From Auanema rhodensis (Eukaryota > Nematoda > Chromadorea > Rhabditida > Rhabditidae), in contig OZ059898.1 in NCBI GenBank assembly GCA_964057225.1, positions 13,975,767 to 14,039,766 of the forward strand: 64,000 bases of DNA. The letters are read 5' to 3'. Shown here one piece after another: positions 1-9,653 of this stretch. The position numbers and the translations under genes were made by a program. Positions within the stretch are counted from its first letter, which is position 1, and each line of letters starts with the position of its first letter. The notes beneath the pieces were generated by a model. It did no database searches. It was not told where the DNA came from and was given only the letters and a program-made list of their open reading frames with translations.

Positions 1-49
1 GATTCCAGGCCCATCAGGACAACAGGATCGCTACTACTCACTTTCATAA
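1..49 (+). CDS. MULE transposase, C-terminal end (partial, runs off the window)
   Basis: This is the last 16 codons of the final exon of a MULE transposase, identical to the end of the complete gene at 17508-20398. The frame ends in Tyr-Tyr-Ser-Leu-Ser and TAA. Whether the rest of this copy is intact cannot be seen. Confidence 0.8.
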   Translation, partial: IPGPSGQQDRYYSLS

Positions 50-440
50 AGTGCCGTAGCTACAAAAATCGGATATTAATAAACTTGAATAAGGTGAGTG
101 AACTAACATATTTCAAACTATATATTTAATTTCATTTACAATATTGATCCATCACACACTCTCACCAAATTGAAAATCATTATTAAAAGGTCAGTTAGAA
201 CGATTGCTTAACATCTTTAATGAACACTTTTCATGTATGCAACAGCTCCACAAAAAGAAAACATGCGAAACGGAAAGTTTTTTAAAAATTAAATTTCGAT
301 TCTTTTAACACTTCATGTTCAACTAATGTAAAAAATTTTTTCCTGATAGTATAATCTCTAATTTGAAAAAAACATAAAATTTCAAACTACAACTTTTGTA
401 TTTTGGTATACTTAGTATAAAGATATTTTTTTTGGTAAAC

Positions 441-619
441 TTGGTATACTTGATCAATTTGGTAAACTTGGTAACCTTGTAAAGTGTTCATAAATTAATA
501 TTAGGTATACTTTGGTAAACCTGGTAAACCTGGTATACCATATAACTATGGTAAACTTGTCTATTGCGTGGTAAACCTAGTTTGGTAAACCTAAAGTTTG
601 GTAAACTTGTCAGTTTGCC
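441..619 (+). repeat. MULE right terminal inverted repeat
   Basis: This is the counterpart of 20790-20968. It is built from many copies of GGTAAAC and GGTATAC, ending in GTCAGTTTGCC. Confidence 0.85.
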
Positions 620-666
620 GTCGAATGCTTGGAAGGCATCCATGCTGACCATTACACCACGAACGC
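620..666 (-). pseudogene. tRNA-Gly(UCC) fragment, 3' part lost to the MULE
   Basis: This keeps the 5' acceptor strand, D arm, anticodon arm and variable loop. The T arm and 3' acceptor strand would lie beyond the MULE, outside the window. Confidence 0.85.
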
Positions 667-860
667 TACAATAGGTTGTGAACTATTAGATTAGATGAGT
701 TGACACATCTTTGACTTCATTGATAATTACGAATGAAAAGCAGTAACATATTTTTTTCAAACGTTTCACATCAAAAATTCAAAAATGGACAAGCTCAAGT
801 ATTTTCAAAATCTTTGCAACATATTGCAATCAAATCATTCACAAAAAATGAAAAATGTAT

Positions 861-931
861 GCGTTCGGGGGGAATCGAACCCCCGTCGAATGCTTGGAAG
901 GCATCCATGCTGACCATTACACCACGAACGC
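861..931 (-). tRNA. tRNA-Gly(UCC)
   Basis: This is a consensus copy, described once here for all. The 71-nt minus-strand gene folds as acceptor GCGTTCG/CGAACGC, D stem GTGT/GCAT, anticodon arm GATGC-CTTCCAA-GCATT (anticodon UCC, reads GGA), 4-nt variable loop, and T arm of five G-C pairs around TTCGATT. The internal Pol III promoter is present: A box TGGTGTAATGG and B box GGTTCGATTCC. T5 and T6 runs within 20 nt of the 3' end serve as terminators. CCA is not encoded. Confidence 0.95.
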
Positions 932-1125
932 TACGATGGCTCTTGAACTATTAGATTAGATGAGTTGACACATCTTTGACTTCATTGATAATTACGAATG
1001 AAAAGCAGTAACATATTTTTTTCAAACGTTTCACATCAAAAATTCAAAAATGGACAAGCTCAAGTATTTTCAAAATCTTTGCAACATATTGCAATCAAAT
1101 CATTCACAAAAAATGAAAAATGTGT

Positions 1126-1191
1126 GCGTTCGGGGGGAATCGAACCCCCGTCGAATGCTTGGAAGGCATCCATGCTGACCATTACACCACG
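1126..1191 (-). pseudogene. tRNA-Gly(UCC) split by the Pao/BEL insertion (3' part)
   Basis: The gene is cut within the first 10 nt of its 5' end. The missing bases lie at 9538-9547 on the far side of the element, with CCACG duplicated (1187-1191 and 9538-9542). The acceptor stem cannot form. Confidence 0.93.
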
Positions 1192-1632
1192 TTTGGACTA
1201 TGAATCCAAGAGTTATTCCAGGGGAATAGCTGTAGTATTACTCGTTCGACGTGATACAGGAGTTAATACCGTTTAGGAGTATTAACGAAGGTTGATACTC
1301 GAAGAGAGTATTATCAGGGTTGAACTTCGCAGATTTGGGTTAAAAAGGTTTATTAAATAAAGATGGTACAGTGGTAGAAAAGTTAGATTCGAAAGTGAAG
1401 GTTTCTTGGGTTTATATATGATTTAGCTTAAGGGTGATATTTGATATTTGAATAGAAAGGTCACGTTAATGTAAACTATAGAGGTGATAAAAGTTCAACA
1501 TCCTTTGAGAATGTTGCGCAATAGGTTAATGATACAATTATTCGGTTAATAGATAATGGTTTAGTATTTCAGAAGAGTTATGTTTATATTGTAAATCATT
1601 ATATTTTGTTAATAGTCAGGCATTTGCCGACA
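1192..1632 (-). repeat. Pao/BEL 3' LTR
   Basis: This 441-bp LTR is, on the element's strand, TGTCGGC at its start and AGTCCAAA at its end. It looks identical to 9097-9537. Its first 17 bases also encode the last residues and stop of the polyprotein. AATAAA is not in the coding strand at the usual place, so the poly(A) signal was not assigned. Confidence 0.93.
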
Positions 1633-4600
1633 TTGCCGGGCGAGGGTTGCGATTTGAATTTTTCAAACAGCAATAAGAGAGGATAGCTGGTAGAAGGAAA
1701 GGAGCGAGAAAGGAGAGGGCTGTGTATAAGATATATGAACATGCTGTGACTGCAGCTACGACGGGTACGATCCATTTCCAATTATTCTGGATCACTTCTA
1801 TTAGAGGTTCCAAGTTGGGGAGATTCCAAGAGAGTCCAGATGTTCCATTATGTAGTTTGATCAGTTCTTCTGAAATTGTAGTGTCACTTATGTAGTGTAA
1901 TCTGGTACTTAGCTGGATAAATTGCTTTGTTGCTCTTCCGCATGTTAGAGTACAATTTTCTTGTACTTTGGGTTCATTGAAGTATAGTTTTATCGTTGTG
2001 GCGGGATTTTTGTCGGAGCATCGAATTATAGTAGAAAAGGAATCGCAGTTCAGTATTGCATTTAACTCGTCCTTTGTTTCACATGTCATGTTTAGCGTTG
2101 TTCCTTCTTTGCATTTATAACATCCTGTTATCATTTGAAAATCTGAAAAACAAGGATGTCTATTAGTGTATAGACTTTCGATGCTAAATTGCGGGTTTTG
2201 CATTGTGAGCGTTGATTCTTCCATTTTTGATAGAACTGTTATAGTTCCTGCTTCTTTTGTTATCCTATAATTCGTATTAATTTTTGGAAGCTCATATTTT
2301 TTCAGTTCTCTTTGCGTCGCTGAATCGCAATTGCAAGAGAGCTGTGCTGCGGCCCCCAAACATGGGCAAGGCTTTCTTATGTGGCATGCATTAAACTTAT
2401 CTGCCGCCATTCTTGCATTGCTGCATATAACAGCTGGTTTTATTTGCTCCGTTATCATGTAGTTGTTTGTCTCAGATGTTAAAAAAATTTTGTTGTACAG
2501 TTCCGTTGTTGCTTTTGCTGTGACTGACGAAATCTGTAATGATATTCCGTGAAACTCGTATTTTCGGTAGGGCTGTAGCAAAATGTCGTATTTTTGAGTG
2601 TTGTTGAGGTATATGATCGTTAATTTTGCTTGCACTTCTTGCTTCCATTGTATGCATTTGATCTCTTCGTATACTTCTTTGTTCTCTGGTTGATAAGTTG
2701 GTCTAAATAAAATGCATCCTTCTATAGGAAGTCCACAGCTGTTGAATAGTCCTCCTCCGGCTCTGGTGCAGTAGGTTCTTCCAGGATTTTCGTATGCAGA
2801 ATATAGTTCGGATACAAATGTATCCTGTCGAATATCATCGCATCCGGTGCCCCAGGGGCAATGAGTTGTACCGGCGCATCTATGAGAGGAGTGAATGGTT
2901 AGGTTAGTTATTCTAGTGAATCCTTGCGAAACTTTTTGGCATGAAAATTTATGTTGAATTAATTGAATTTCTAGTTTTCCTATAGTGGAGTTTTGATATT
3001 TGATGTAGGAGCAGAGAGAGTTTTGTAAGGGATTGAATGAAATTTCTTCGTTGGTTATTTTGGTGCAGTTTTGTATATCGTCGCAAAAGATTTCTATGTT
3101 TTTATGAGCGTTGGGGGATCCACAAGCTTGCGCCTGGCATATGAGAAAAAAGAGTGTGAATAGGAGGGAAGGGATGTACGAAATGGTGGGCTCGTTCTGT
3201 CGGCGGTATGTTCTTAGTCTTCTGTAGATTAGACCACAGCTAATGAATAAAAGAGCGCAGCCAATTAATGGCGTAAGTACTATAAGAATAGCTAAGATTG
3301 GATTACAGTGAGGATTGCCTATGATATGTAGGATGAATGGCGGTGGGAAGTCACATGGGTGAGGAAGTTTGCATGTTTGATTCTGAGTTGACTCCAAGTT
3401 GAAGCGTGAAACGGATGCTGTTTTTGGTAAAACTGAAATAGGTAGTGGGATTATTTCGGATTGGTGTGCAGAGAGATTATGGCAGCTGGAGTCGATGCAT
3501 ATTGTTGAGTGGTTTGGTTGTGCTGGAAATACCACTTGTGATGTTGAACACCTGATTATCGGTTGGGTCATAGCAACTGAAAATATTTGTATTAGCATCA
3601 GAAAACGAAAAATGTTCCTTAGCCGGTTCGGATTGGTTGGTGTGTGTGAAAGATGATTGACAGTTATTTCCTGTGATTCTCTTCCTTTGTCGAAATTGTC
3701 CTTGAGCTCGAGTGGGTAGAGTTTTTCAACTGGTTTCGTGAGTTCTTTGCCGTTTCCTAATTTAATTCTTGCGGATCTGAATATGTTATCCGAAGACGGT
3801 AGTAGGGCAGTAATGCGCGCCATTTGCCAGTTGCATCTGTTCAGGTTATCTTCTTCCACAAGGACCACCTCATTTAGCGTTGGGTGGTTAGAACTTCTGT
3901 GCGTTTGTTTTGTGGATGCGTGGGCATTACGGAGACATAGAAGATATTCCTTGGACCACCGATCCCAGAATGATTCCGCTATAATTTCCACTTTCTGCAG
4001 ATTTTCAAATGCTTCTTTATTCGTTTGTATTGGGTTTGGTTCATCCAAGGCTTGTCCCAATTGTTCTACGTTACCTCCTGGTACGAGAACGGGGCTGCCG
4101 TTATTCAAGAAATCTGCTGGTGTCAGGGGTCGGTCGTCTACATTATCTGAATTTGTATAGGTGATCGGTCTGGAATTTATTATTCCTTCGATCTTTATAA
4201 TTGCCGTCGTTAGTTGGTCTTTGTTGACCAATTTAAGCTGCAATGATTTGTAGAGCGAAGTTTTTACTATCGCAACCAGTCGCTCCCATACTCCTCCAGT
4301 CCATGGGGCACTGGGAGTGTTAAAAATCCATGTAATGTGGTGTTTTTGTAAAAATTTTGTGAAACTTGTTCTATGTTCACTATCATAAGTTTCTAACATG
4401 TTAAGTATCTTAGCCGAGTGAACAAAATTGCTCCCATTGTCCGAACGGATAACGTCCGGTAATCCTCTGCGAGCTACGAATCTTATAAATGCATTGAGGA
4501 ATGTATTAGAGGTCATGTCGTTAATTGGTTCGAGGTGAACTGCTCGAACCGTTAGACATGTAAAGATTACTATATATATTTGTTCACTTTTTCTATATTT

Positions 4601-7600
4601 AATGGGTCCGATACAGTCTAGCCCCGTATGCTTAAATGGCATAGCTTTTGTAATTCGATCTTCTGGCAGAGGTGCCAGAAAATCTGTGGTGAATGGGCGA
4701 CTGAGTATTTTTTGACACGGGACGCACTTTTTTATAATTGATTTGCATACCTGCCTTGTTCCTGCCATGAAAAACTTTTGAAAAAATAGGCTGATCAGAT
4801 GTGTAGTTCCCAGGTGTGCATTTTCTTTATGTATGGAAAGCAAAATTAGTTTACCTAAATCAGATTTTTTGGGTAGTAAAAAGGGATACTTTGTGGATGC
4901 AGGCAATTTGGCGTTAAGCAAACGTGTTTGAATTATACGTAATCCGTTGTTATCCTTGGTGGTGCGAAATTGCTTTATTTCCGATTGTTTTAATTTTTTC
5001 TGGGCCTCTTGTATGAGAAAGAGATCTGCGGTTTGGGATTGCTGCTTTTCCTTTTGCGCTCGTTGTAGCATGGTTGATGTTGGGGTTTTGTTTATTTTCT
5101 GCAATAGTACTAGCGCGGCTTTAAATACCAAACCTGTGGTCCGTTGTAGTTTGGAGTACGAATTAAATCTTCCTGGTTGTATTATTGACTCGTATGATTG
5201 AATATCAGTAGATACGGGTAGAATGAGTATGGGGGGTTCGTCTTCGTCTATTGGAGCGGTGAGTTCCTTTATTGGTCTGTTGTCCATTTGTGATAGCCAT
5301 GGTGGAGAAAACAACCAGCGTTCCTTTAACAGATTTTGGTCTGTTGTCCCTCTAGTTCCAATGTCTGCTGGATTATGGTCGGTATCAACATAGTGGAAGT
5401 GTAGTGAAGCTTTTTGAGCTTCCAACCTTCTTCCTATTTCTTCAATGTTTTGCCGCATATTACTGATAAAAACGGGGACACTTTTTTTCGTTATAAGCCA
5501 AGATAGAGCTATTTGGCTATCTGACGCAATGTTAATTGCCAGATTCGGCTCGTTCAAATTATTGTATATTGTTTCCGCGATTTTCATTCCCATAAAAATT
5601 GCGGATAGTTCTAAGCGCGGGATGGTCAAAGTCCTATTTTTGGGGGCTAATTTTACTTTCCCCATTATGATTGGAGCTCTTTCTGTGTTGGTAGTTAAAT
5701 AGGCGCATGCTGCAATAGCTTTTGTGCTTGCGTCTACAAAAACCCACAGTTCTTTCTTGTCTCTTTTGCTAGATAATTCCCGCGGAACTTCAATGTTGAA
5801 CGGCCCTATTTTTGTGCTGGCTTTGTTCCAATCGGCGACGAGATCCTCGGGGACTTGCTCCTTCCAATCGACATTGCTGTTCATTACTTGTCTTAAAATA
5901 ATTTTATATGGAAGTAGGAGCGGTGCCGCTAGTCCTATGGGGTCATATATGCTGTGTAAACTACTCAGCATATCTCGTTTAGTAAAAGACTGTTGCATAC
6001 GCATTTGTCCTGTTAATACAAACGAATCTTTACTGGCGTTATATAGTACACCTAGTATTTTGGGATTTTTATCTGGGTGGTGATCTATCGCCGGAATTTC
6101 GTTGTTAAAATGGGATGAGTTACTAAAGTATTCTCTAACATTCATCGAAATTTGAGAGAATATTTTCTTTGAATCTTTATATAAATCGGTTAGTTCTTTT
6201 TGATCATTGGTTGTATAAAAAATATTATCTACATAAAGATATCTTAGGGTTTTTTCTACAAATGGTGAGGTGTGGCTATTCAAATACGCGTGTAACGACA
6301 TGTTTAATACAGCGGGGCTTGCCGTAATGCCAAAAGCTAACCTATTAAATCGAAATTCTATTATATTGTTTGGTGTAGGCGGCTTATTGACATCTTTCAA
6401 CCAAAGAAAGCGACAGAGATCTTTACAATCATTAGCTATGCGTATTTGTGTGAAAGCACCTTCAATATCACACATCAGAAAATACGATTTGGTACGAATA
6501 CCTATCAAGATATCGAGAATTTTGTTGGTGAAGCTCTCACCTGTTGAGGTTATGTCATTTAGAGAGAGTTGTCCTTTTTGTTTAGCAGATGCGTTAAAGA
6601 CTATGCGAAGAGGCTTGGTTTTTTGGGGTTTCCACACACCGCGATGTGGCATATAATAAGTTCTGGTCGCCTCAACATCTGCCGGGACTAACTCTATTAC
6701 GTTTTCTTTTAAATATTGTGAGAACGTTTCTTGATAGTATTTTTGTTGATTGGGGTCTTTTTGTAAGGATATTTGAAGACGATTAAGTGTTGCCAAAGCA
6801 AGATTACGGTTAGATTGAATATTTATGGCGTTTTTCTTTAGTGGGAGAGGGGCGGTTATGTAGCCGTTATCAAACGTAAGTAAAGTAGAATATTCGTTAT
6901 AGAATAGTTCTGATTTGTTCAAAGCTCCTTCATGTGGAGCAATGCCCAAACTATCTATTTCGAATAATTGTTTAATCATAACTTCCTCCGGTATTTGAGG
7001 GTTTATGATTAAGGAATGGACGGCTATGGATTCATGGGTATTATTTGTTTTTCCATAAATACAGGGACCAAAGTGGGTGTGTTTAATTTTTAGACCCGAT
7101 GGTAATGAAATGGATGGCTCTTCAGTTATTACTGAATCATACCAATCCATACCTAACAAAATGTCGGGTGAGAATGTTTCCCCATTAATGAATTGATTGG
7201 TGACGGAAATTTTGGTTTTTTCAAGAAATTCTCTATCCCGGATTTGTAGAGAACAGCATTTTAGGTTTCCGGTGAGTGGTTTTGGGGATGTTAGCAAAAT
7301 TAGTTTAATTATTTTTCCATATGGGGTTTGCAAAATAGCTTCGACTGTTTTTGTTTCAAAAGTTTCTTTATTGCCCGAAAATCCGGTTGCTGTAATGTTT
7401 TGTGTTGCTAAGGTATTCAAGTTGCATGTCTCAGCTGTCTTTTGATGGATGAAGCTTTGAGTTGCTCCGGGGTCAAGAAATATGGTTTTAGTATGATAAG
7501 TGTTTGTTAAAGGATTTAAGAGAGAGATTTGAGAAGTCATGAGGTAAGCGGGAGAAGGATGGAAAGATTTAGATATAGTGGTGCAATTCATGGACGGTTT

Positions 7601-8833
7601 AGTAATTTTGATGGTTGGCTTAGGTAGGCATAAAGTATAATTATGCTCTTTTTTGCAGTTTCGGCAACTTTCGAATTTGCACTTACTGCTTGAGTGTGTT
7701 GGACTAAAGCAAATCCAACACCTATTTTTTCTCTTTATAATCTCTCTTCGTTCTTGGGGGGTGGTTATCGTGGGGCATTTTGTAGGGCGATGACCCTGCT
7801 TATCGCAAAAAACGCAGGGTCGTTCTGATTTTTCTGAGGATTTGATGGGTTTTGAGAAAAAGGGCTGAGTTTGGTCTCGATACTGAGGTTCGGATCGTTC
7901 TCGTCTTAAATAAGCCGAGGTTTCCTTTGAGTATGCTATACCCTCTATGTCCTTCAGAATTTGACTTATAGTATTTTCGCCGGGCGATCGCCAACAGCGC
8001 ATATCTATAATTTCTTCAGGAAATTTCTCAGATATCTCTGTGACCCAAGCTGGGTCTTCAGTATTGTATATATATTGAGATCTTGCTCTGTCGAGTTGGT
8101 CGAGCAAAGCTCGAATCTCATTAACTCGGGATCTCAAAGAGGTGGGGTCGGATTTTGCGACAGGTAATCTCCTGATATTACGGTATATGCGAAAGTCAAC
8201 CGCTAATATCGGTTGATATGTGTTTTGTAAGGTTTCGATTATTTGGTGATAAAATTCGCCGTTTAAAGGCTTATTCTCGAGATGAACCCTGGCAGGTCCT
8301 TGTAGGGCTTCTGCCAAAAAAATGTTTTTCTGTTGTATATTTAGGCTAGGTTCATTGTGAATGAGGGTTTTGAATTGGTTCCAAAAGAGTGGAAATGTTA
8401 AGGAGTCTCCGTTAAATGTGGGAATCGAAAGTTGAGGTGTTTTAACGGAGAGACCAAAGCTAGTTCGCGTTGGTCTTTTATTCCGATCCGACTCTTGGTC
8501 GTCTTCGGAATCGGGGAGGGGTTGTTTTTTAGCTGTTTTGGTTTCTAGTTCCAAAATCAGGATGTTCGCTCTTGTTACTGTGTCAGCATGAAGCGTGGTT
8601 ACCTCGTTTATTCTTCTGTTCAATTCAGAAAACGTAGGTTCGGGGAGAAGAGAAGCAAGAGTAGCGAGAGATGATTCTTCAGACCTAAGTTGTGTGAGAG
8701 ATGTGTGTAGGCGTAGAAGCGAAATGTTTTCTTGGTTCTCGGTTTTAGTTTTTATGAGTAGTTTGGCTAGTTGCTCAAATTTGTCTGCGAAATTGTGGAG
8801 TTTTTCATTGAAAACTTCTTCAGTACGGTCCAT
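1616..8833 (-). CDS. Pao/BEL gag-pol-env-like polyprotein (2405 aa)
   Basis: The single frame starts at an ATG in good context (AGCAATGG). Residues 15-100 are helical, coiled-coil-like gag; 133-290 match the DUF1759 gag type. Three CCHC knuckles follow (C340-C343-H348-C353, C372-C375-H380-C385, C390-C393-H397-C402). The protease has D454-P-G where Asp-Ser/Thr-Gly is usual. RT spans about 720-900 with D789 and YVDN at 867-870. RNase H has D1034, E1075, D1105 and D1157. Integrase has H1335/H1340/C1370/C1373 and D1406, D1465, E1517. A DUF5641-like segment runs 1655-1710. The env-like part (1735-2405) has a signal-like segment at 1739-1756, membrane segments at 1845-1869 and about 2354-2389, a second signal at 1887-1902, and a Cys/Gly-rich phlebovirus-G2-like region around 1985-2045. 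No stop or frameshift is present. Processing presumably needs the element's own protease plus signal peptidase. Confidence 0.93.
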   Translation of the reverse strand: MDRTEEVFNEKLHNFADKFEQLAKLLIKTKTENQENISLLRLHTSLTQLRSEESSLATLASLLPEPTFSELNRRINEVTTLHADTVTRANILILELETKTAKKQPLPDSEDDQESDRNKRPTRTSFGLSVKTPQLSIPTFNGDSLTFPLFWNQFKTLIHNEPSLNIQQKNIFLAEALQGPARVHLENKPLNGEFYHQIIETLQNTYQPILAVDFRIYRNIRRLPVAKSDPTSLRSRVNEIRALLDQLDRARSQYIYNTEDPAWVTEISEKFPEEIIDMRCWRSPGENTISQILKDIEGIAYSKETSAYLRRERSEPQYRDQTQPFFSKPIKSSEKSERPCVFCDKQGHRPTKCPTITTPQERREIIKRKNRCWICFSPTHSSSKCKFESCRNCKKEHNYTLCLPKPTIKITKPSMNCTTISKSFHPSPAYLMTSQISLLNPLTNTYHTKTIFLDPGATQSFIHQKTAETCNLNTLATQNITATGFSGNKETFETKTVEAILQTPYGKIIKLILLTSPKPLTGNLKCCSLQIRDREFLEKTKISVTNQFINGETFSPDILLGMDWYDSVITEEPSISLPSGLKIKHTHFGPCIYGKTNNTHESIAVHSLIINPQIPEEVMIKQLFEIDSLGIAPHEGALNKSELFYNEYSTLLTFDNGYITAPLPLKKNAINIQSNRNLALATLNRLQISLQKDPNQQKYYQETFSQYLKENVIELVPADVEATRTYYMPHRGVWKPQKTKPLRIVFNASAKQKGQLSLNDITSTGESFTNKILDILIGIRTKSYFLMCDIEGAFTQIRIANDCKDLCRFLWLKDVNKPPTPNNIIEFRFNRLAFGITASPAVLNMSLHAYLNSHTSPFVEKTLRYLYVDNIFYTTNDQKELTDLYKDSKKIFSQISMNVREYFSNSSHFNNEIPAIDHHPDKNPKILGVLYNASKDSFVLTGQMRMQQSFTKRDMLSSLHSIYDPIGLAAPLLLPYKIILRQVMNSNVDWKEQVPEDLVADWNKASTKIGPFNIEVPRELSSKRDKKELWVFVDASTKAIAACAYLTTNTERAPIIMGKVKLAPKNRTLTIPRLELSAIFMGMKIAETIYNNLNEPNLAINIASDSQIALSWLITKKSVPVFISNMRQNIEEIGRRLEAQKASLHFHYVDTDHNPADIGTRGTTDQNLLKERWLFSPPWLSQMDNRPIKELTAPIDEDEPPILILPVSTDIQSYESIIQPGRFNSYSKLQRTTGLVFKAALVLLQKINKTPTSTMLQRAQKEKQQSQTADLFLIQEAQKKLKQSEIKQFRTTKDNNGLRIIQTRLLNAKLPASTKYPFLLPKKSDLGKLILLSIHKENAHLGTTHLISLFFQKFFMAGTRQVCKSIIKKCVPCQKILSRPFTTDFLAPLPEDRITKAMPFKHTGLDCIGPIKYRKSEQIYIVIFTCLTVRAVHLEPINDMTSNTFLNAFIRFVARRGLPDVIRSDNGSNFVHSAKILNMLETYDSEHRTSFTKFLQKHHITWIFNTPSAPWTGGVWERLVAIVKTSLYKSLQLKLVNKDQLTTAIIKIEGIINSRPITYTNSDNVDDRPLTPADFLNNGSPVLVPGGNVEQLGQALDEPNPIQTNKEAFENLQKVEIIAESFWDRWSKEYLLCLRNAHASTKQTHRSSNHPTLNEVVLVEEDNLNRCNWQMARITALLPSSDNIFRSARIKLGNGKELTKPVEKLYPLELKDNFDKGRESQEITVNHLSHTPTNPNRLRNIFRFLMLIQIFSVAMTQPIIRCSTSQVVFPAQPNHSTICIDSSCHNLSAHQSEIIPLPISVLPKTASVSRFNLESTQNQTCKLPHPCDFPPPFILHIIGNPHCNPILAILIVLTPLIGCALLFISCGLIYRRLRTYRRQNEPTISYIPSLLFTLFFLICQAQACGSPNAHKNIEIFCDDIQNCTKITNEEISFNPLQNSLCSYIKYQNSTIGKLEIQLIQHKFSCQKVSQGFTRITNLTIHSSHRCAGTTHCPWGTGCDDIRQDTFVSELYSAYENPGRTYCTRAGGGLFNSCGLPIEGCILFRPTYQPENKEVYEEIKCIQWKQEVQAKLTIIYLNNTQKYDILLQPYRKYEFHGISLQISSVTAKATTELYNKIFLTSETNNYMITEQIKPAVICSNARMAADKFNACHIRKPCPCLGAAAQLSCNCDSATQRELKKYELPKINTNYRITKEAGTITVLSKMEESTLTMQNPQFSIESLYTNRHPCFSDFQMITGCYKCKEGTTLNMTCETKDELNAILNCDSFSTIIRCSDKNPATTIKLYFNEPKVQENCTLTCGRATKQFIQLSTRLHYISDTTISEELIKLHNGTSGLSWNLPNLEPLIEVIQNNWKWIVPVVAAVTACSYILYTALSFLAPFLLPAILSYCCLKNSNRNPRPAMSANA

Positions 8834-9096
8834 TGCTACCGTTTTTTGATTTTTTGATGCAAAATGTATGACTTTTGAATTTCTTAGTTGAATTGTTGCA
8901 AAATGTGTTGGTAACTTTTTTGATTTTGAGATTGAGATAGAGATAAAGATTCAGATGAGATGAGATGAAGCAAAGAAGTTTAAAGAATGTGATGATGAAG
9001 AAAAGTAAACAAATGAACTGAGAAATAAAAAGTGAGAATAGAAAATAATACAAAAAGGTTTCTAACAATTGATACCTGATTTGGACGATGCACCAA
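8834..9096 (-). other. Pao/BEL 5' untranslated leader
   Basis: This AT-rich leader between the 5' LTR and the polyprotein ATG contains the primer-binding site. I see nothing else assignable. Confidence 0.6.
9086..9095 (-). promoter_or_regulatory. Pao/BEL primer-binding site
   Basis: On the element strand this reads TGGTGCATCG, one base inside the 5' LTR. It is complementary to the 3' end (with CCA) of nematode tRNA-Gly(GCC) as I recall that tRNA. It does not match the tRNA-Gly(UCC) of the array. Confidence 0.65.
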
Positions 9097-9537
9097 TTTG
9101 GACTATGAATCCAAGAGTTATTCCAGGGGAATAGCTGTAGTATTACTCGTTCGACGTGATACAGGAGTTAATACCGTTTAGGAGTATTAACGAAGGTTGA
9201 TACTCGAAGAGAGTATTATCAGGGTTGAACTTCGCAGATTTGGGTTAAAAAGGTTTATTAAATAAAGATGGTACAGTGGTAGAAAAGTTAGATTCGAAAG
9301 TGAAGGTTTCTTGGGTTTATATATGATTTAGCTTAAGGGTGATATTTGATATTTGAATAGAAAGGTCACGTTAATGTAAACTATAGAGGTGATAAAAGTT
9401 CAACATCCTTTGAGAATGTTGCGCAATAGGTTAATGATACAATTATTCGGTTAATAGATAATGGTTTAGTATTTCAGAAGAGTTATGTTTATATTGTAAA
9501 TCATTATATTTTGTTAATAGTCAGGCATTTGCCGACA
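9097..9537 (-). repeat. Pao/BEL 5' LTR
   Basis: 441 bp, no difference from 1192-1632 found by eye. The promoter and R region were not delimited. Confidence 0.93.
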
Positions 9538-9547
9538 CCACGAACGC
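9538..9547 (-). pseudogene. tRNA-Gly(UCC), severed 5' end
   Basis: This 10-nt remainder belongs to the gene at 1126-1191. It includes the CCACG target duplication. Confidence 0.85.
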
Positions 9548-9653
9548 TACAATAGGTTGTGAACTATTAGATTAGATGAGTTGACACATCTTTGACTTCA
9601 TATATAATTACGAATGAAAAGCAGTAACATATTTTTTTCAAACGTTTCACATC
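9538..9653 (-). repeat. tRNA-Gly array, fragment between two retroelements
   Basis: Bases 9538-9547 are the 5' end of the tRNA split by the Pao/BEL element. The rest is spacer of the 'tacaataggttg' type up to the gypsy insertion point. It joins 13214 onward to make one unit. Confidence 0.9.

Larger units (their letters stand above)
1..619 (+). mobile_element. Right end of a second MULE DNA transposon copy
   Basis: By eye this stretch is base-for-base the same as 20350-20968, the right end of the complete MULE. It holds the last codons of the transposase (stop TAA at 47-49), an AATAAA signal at 78-83, about 360 bp of AT-rich DNA, and the right inverted repeat ending at 619. The 9 bases after it (620-628, GTCGAATGC) are the same target bases that flank the complete copy. 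The rest of this copy lies to the left of the window. Confidence 0.9.
620..1191 (-). repeat. tRNA-Gly array, block 1
   Basis: Two array units lie between the MULE end and the Pao/BEL element. The block holds a tRNA lacking its 3' part (620-666), an intact tRNA (861-931) and the tRNA cut by the Pao/BEL insertion (1126-1191). The sequence matches 20969-21540 apart from one visible base in the short leader before the tRNA (gtGtgcg against gtAtgcg). Confidence 0.9.
1192..9537 (-). mobile_element. Complete Pao/BEL LTR retrotransposon with an envelope-like module
   Basis: The 8346-bp element is on the minus strand. It has two 441-bp LTRs that look identical by eye, a 5-bp target duplication (CCACG), a primer-binding site and one uninterrupted 2405-codon frame. 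Removing it restores a normal tRNA-Gly gene. Domain order gag, protease, RT, RNase H, integrase and DUF5641-like identifies the Pao/BEL group. The C-terminal third resembles the phlebovirus glycoprotein precursor, as reported for nematode Cer7-type Pao elements. Identical LTRs and an open frame argue for a recent insertion. Confidence 0.95.

Noticed and set aside
1599..8849. Several 60-140 residue plus-strand and alternative-frame ORFs across the Pao/BEL element
   Set aside because: They are shadows of the 2405-codon minus-strand frame.
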